From positions 730,287-794,286 of the forward strand of contig JAHQVT010000010.1 in NCBI GenBank assembly GCA_019634165.1: a stretch of DNA of 64,000 bases, in the 5' to 3' direction. A program made the translations under genes and the position numbers. Below the pieces are notes generated by a model. The model made no database searches, was not told where the DNA came from, and saw only the letters and a list, made by a program, of their open reading frames with translations. Of this stretch, positions 62,101 through 64,000 are shown piece by piece. This DNA comes from Rhodospirillales bacterium. Lineage in GTDB: Bacteria; Pseudomonadota; Alphaproteobacteria; Rhodospirillales; Thalassospiraceae. The stretch's first letter is position 1. Each line of letters opens with the position of its first letter.

Positions 62101-62961
62101 CGCGATGCCTTTCCCGGATTGATTGATTTGTTTGACAGTGCGGTGCGTAAAGTCGCCGATCAAACCGACGAGCCCGCTGACATCAACCCGATTGCCACGC
62201 GCGTTGCCGCCGAAGCCGAAAAACTCCGTGGGCAGGGTGTCAGTTCGGATGAAGCCGATCGCCAAGCAGGTTTTCGCGTCTTTGGCTCCAAACCCGGTGC
62301 CTATGGCGCCGGGCTACAGGCCATGATTGATGAAAAACTGTGGGAAGATGAAGACGATCTTGCCGATGCCTATCTTGCATGGGGCAGTTACGCCTATGGA
62401 AATGGGGCCGAAGGTACGGCCGCCCGTGGCCTGTTTGAAACCCGGCTGTCGAATGTTGATGCGATTGTCCATAATCAGGATAACCGCGAACATGACCTGC
62501 TTGATTCCGATGATTATTATCAGTTCGAGGGCGGAATGACGTCTGCTGTGCGCAGCTTGTCGGGCAAACAGCCGACCGTGTATCACAGCGATCATTCACG
62601 CCCCGAAAGCCCTAAGATCAGAACACTGGAAGAAGAAATTGCCCGTGTGGTCCGCGCCCGGGTTGTGAACCCCAAATGGATCAAGGGTGTGATGCGTCAT
62701 GGCTATAAGGGCGCGTTTGAAATTGCGGCAACAGTTGATTACCTGTTTGCCTTTGCCGCCACCGCGCGCTGTGTTGCTGACCATCATTTTGATCTGGTCT
62801 ATGACGCTTATCTTGATGATGCCGAGGTGCGCGATTTTATCGAACAGCACAATCCCGATGCGCTCCGCGATATTCAGGATCGCCTGCGCGAAGCAATTGA
62901 ACGCGGATTATGGCAGCCACGCCGTAACAGCGTTGCGACGAACTTGATCGATCAGTCATAG
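59200..62961 (+). CDS. cobN: Aerobic cobaltochelatase subunit CobN
   Basis: CobN is the large subunit of the ATP-dependent chelatase that inserts cobalt into hydrogenobyrinate a,c-diamide, the late-insertion route. The 1253-residue length is normal. Conserved segments include RILGGRGYWDYGIEQL near residue 90, GLQPARGYNIDPLESYHSPD, FGKHGNMEWLPGKSLALS, GTSNMRTGGDDIAQALAL and, near the end, WIKGVMRHGYKGAFEIAATV. The AAA+ partner subunits CobS and CobT of the chelatase are not in this window. It follows cobW by about 100 bases. Confidence 0.96.
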   Translation: MHLLAAQPGMVTDGSEAVDLGQEPGDVVILSAAESELACLAGAQARLCDAFGADVPSLRLASLLQLGHNMSVDLYVDDVLNDAKFIIVRILGGRGYWDYGIEQLVALARSKDIPLVLLSGDDQPDAELLSLSTVKGSEYQKIWRYLIEGGPQNSENLLRLIYEKLNLKVSWNWAPAAPLVKAGGYWPGKSQASLDDVRAEWIENQPVTPIIFYRSLVQAANLDVIDALVEELRANHLNPLPIFVASLKDPLAAALVSDWLAETKADLILNTTGFALSVPGSERKDGPFDAVDAPVFQVVLSGGGEEAWRDGVNGLAARDIAMNVALPEVDGRILARAISFKGSAGKDDLTQIDLVKYIPVRDRVAFTAKLAANWVRLRKTDAATRKVAMVMANYPNKDARLGNGVGLDTPAGMIETLRAMQGDGYVIENLPEDGDALIAAVKTGPTNDFKSLLGREIRVTLPLAAYQAAFDALPKSIRDQVMDAWGDPKTDPFYLSDSESFALSILPMGNVVVGLQPARGYNIDPLESYHSPDLVPPHNYFAFYIWLRHEFGVDAIIHFGKHGNMEWLPGKSLALSEDCFPEAVFGPTPHFYPFIVNDPGEGTQAKRRAQAVILDHLTPPLTRAESYGPLKDLEALVDEYYEAAAVDPRRLVILKRDILELAIRIGLDRDCGIEAGEDEESALAKLDNYLCELKELQIRDGLHIFGKAPEGDLLTDLLVALSRLPRGADHGPKASLHRSIAKDILGDAGFDPLDCAFAEFWTGAKPAILNHYDVGPWRTSGDTVERIELLASDLVRGSVKPDPAWISVCEVISDIETNIRPAVTNCGAAEIAGMLSGLAGKFVEPGPSGAPTRGRPDVLPTGRNFYSVDTRTIPTPAAWQLGWKSAELLLERHVQDHGEWPSALGLSVWGTSNMRTGGDDIAQALALMGVRPTWDSASRRVTGFEIMPASVLGRPRVDVTLRISGFFRDAFPGLIDLFDSAVRKVADQTDEPADINPIATRVAAEAEKLRGQGVSSDEADRQAGFRVFGSKPGAYGAGLQAMIDEKLWEDEDDLADAYLAWGSYAYGNGAEGTAARGLFETRLSNVDAIVHNQDNREHDLLDSDDYYQFEGGMTSAVRSLSGKQPTVYHSDHSRPESPKIRTLEEEIARVVRARVVNPKWIKGVMRHGYKGAFEIAATVDYLFAFAATARCVADHHFDLVYDAYLDDAEVRDFIEQHNPDALRDIQDRLREAIERGLWQPRRNSVATNLIDQS

Positions 62962-63140
62962 CAAGGCGGTTAACACACGGGATTCACAAGAATTTTACCA
63001 CAGGAACAATGTTGGGAGTTGAAACGTTACGTTTTCGCACCATATCTCAATTAATCAACTGTTAATAAGTTGTGAGGGACGGGGCACCCCTTTGGGACAT
63101 CTGCCGGGAAGCAGGTTGATCCAGATGATAGGAGGCCGCG

Positions 63141-63842
63141 ATGGAAAACAAAACCAACGTTCGTTTGCCCGACTATTTGCAAACTCCCTTGCCTGTCCAC
63201 AAAGGACATGCAGAGACAATTGATTTCCTGATTTCTGACTGCGACATACCAGACTGGTTGCGCGCTGATTTGCACGGGCAGGGGCGTTTTCGTCCGGCAC
63301 GTGGTGCCATCCGCCCCGTTCTGGACTTGCGTGAACGGTTTAACGGTGTCCATCACCCGGTTGGCTTTGACGAATTTTGCGACGGCATGATCGAACTTGC
63401 CCGTCATCTTCCCGGCCCCGATCAAACCAAGGTCGAGATCGAAGCTAAAGTACGGATTTATTGGCGCTACCTTCAAGGGGTCGAACGTCAGGTTTGGCGC
63501 ACCGCCATTTCGGTTGCCCATATTGCCCTTGATCACTTCCCGGTTGTACGAGAATTCAAATCCCTGATCGAAAACGTTGTGATCAGCCGCGATTGGCTTG
63601 AACGTCGCCTTGAAGTGATAGAAAAAAGCTTCCAAACCCCGGTACATGCTAAAAACGAAGCGGTGCGCAAGGCCTTGATGCGCTTGCGCCGGATGTCGCC
63701 GGGCGATCGGCTGCAGCTATTTAACAAGGCCCGAATGCGCCGACCAGAATTGCGCAATATCGATATGCGTGAACCCGATAAATGGGCCGATCTGGTGACG
63801 GGGGATCTTGGCCTATCCCCGCATCAAGGAACCATCTGGTAA
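63141..63842 (+). CDS. Uncharacterised alpha-helical protein
   Basis: I do not recognise this 233-residue protein. It has AGGAGG five bases before the ATG, normal codon use, no signal peptide and no membrane segment. It looks mainly helical and rich in Arg, with the segment IYWRYLQGVERQVWR in the middle and KALMRLRRMSPGDRLQLFNK near the C-terminus. It lies 179 bases after cobN with no clear terminator between, so it could be co-transcribed, but no cobalamin link is evident. Confidence 0.6.
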   Translation: MENKTNVRLPDYLQTPLPVHKGHAETIDFLISDCDIPDWLRADLHGQGRFRPARGAIRPVLDLRERFNGVHHPVGFDEFCDGMIELARHLPGPDQTKVEIEAKVRIYWRYLQGVERQVWRTAISVAHIALDHFPVVREFKSLIENVVISRDWLERRLEVIEKSFQTPVHAKNEAVRKALMRLRRMSPGDRLQLFNKARMRRPELRNIDMREPDKWADLVTGDLGLSPHQGTIW

Positions 63843-64000
63843 GCCTAGGCTCAGGACCTATTAATTTGATTGGAATGGCAGATGTTATATTTGTGAAATA
63901 CAAGGAAAAGCCCGCCGGGTGGATTGGTATCCCGTCTAAGGGATTTGACGCAGGAGTTTGCAAATATAACGTCTGTCCTTTGGATTGACCTGATTTGCAC

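Noticed and set aside
63782..63988. Short plus-strand frame at the right edge
   Set aside because: It overlaps the end of the preceding gene, has no ribosome site and no recognisable content; the last 150 bases of the window show nothing else.

Overview
This window looks like chromosome of an alphaproteobacterium, most likely a Thalassospira-like member of the Rhodospirillales. The evidence is the moderate GC content, the gene order rimP-nusA-ylxR-infB-rbfA-truB-rpsO-pnp, an Irr-type Fur regulator, a cobalamin cluster ending in cobW-cobN, and an Anbu operon. The organism call is inference from gene content; no search was run. Nearly all the DNA is coding, and the only large gene-free stretch is about 34.3-35.3 kb.

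Region 1 (0-10.5 kb): after trmB comes a complete heme-acquisition module on the + strand. It consists of a FecI-type sigma factor, a FecR-type anti-sigma, a HasR-like TonB-dependent heme receptor, a HasA-like hemophore carrying an added RTX tail, a HasD/PrtD-type ABC exporter, a HasE-type membrane fusion protein and a heme oxygenase. Fur-box-like palindromes precede the sigma factor, the receptor and the hemophore. The module appears to sit inside the common trmB-rimP neighbourhood.

Region 2 (10.5-22.8 kb): this is the translation and RNA operon (rimP to pnp), followed by a nitronate-monooxygenase-family flavoprotein, then irr (with a perfect FNR-type box in its promoter) and a rubrerythrin. 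Region 3 (22.8-34.3 kb): here lie eutBC (B12-dependent ethanolamine ammonia-lyase), a FecBCD-type iron-chelate ABC transporter with a divergent methyltransferase, an OsmC protein, a large acyltransferase-hydrolase fusion, an MFS exporter and a CHAP lipoprotein.

Region 4 (34.3-40.2 kb): a gene-free stretch carries repeated operator-like palindromes that also occur at the start of the nearby GntR gene, and it has a minus-strand terminator. Beyond GntR lies the Anbu operon: ATP-grasp, alpha-E, transglutaminase and the Anbu proteasome-like peptidase.

Region 5 (40.2-63 kb): cobalamin genes occur in several blocks. The minus-strand block is cbiX-cobH-cobL-cobI-cbiG/cobJ-cobM. The others are cobD, then cobT, then cobV-cobC, and finally a cobalamin riboswitch followed by cobP-cobW-cobN. 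They are interrupted by heptose/UDP-xylose genes (hldE, gmhA, uxs), a degenerate EAL protein and two genes of unknown function. The window contains markers of both early (CbiX, CbiG) and late (CobN) cobalt insertion. B12 made here could serve EutBC in region 3.
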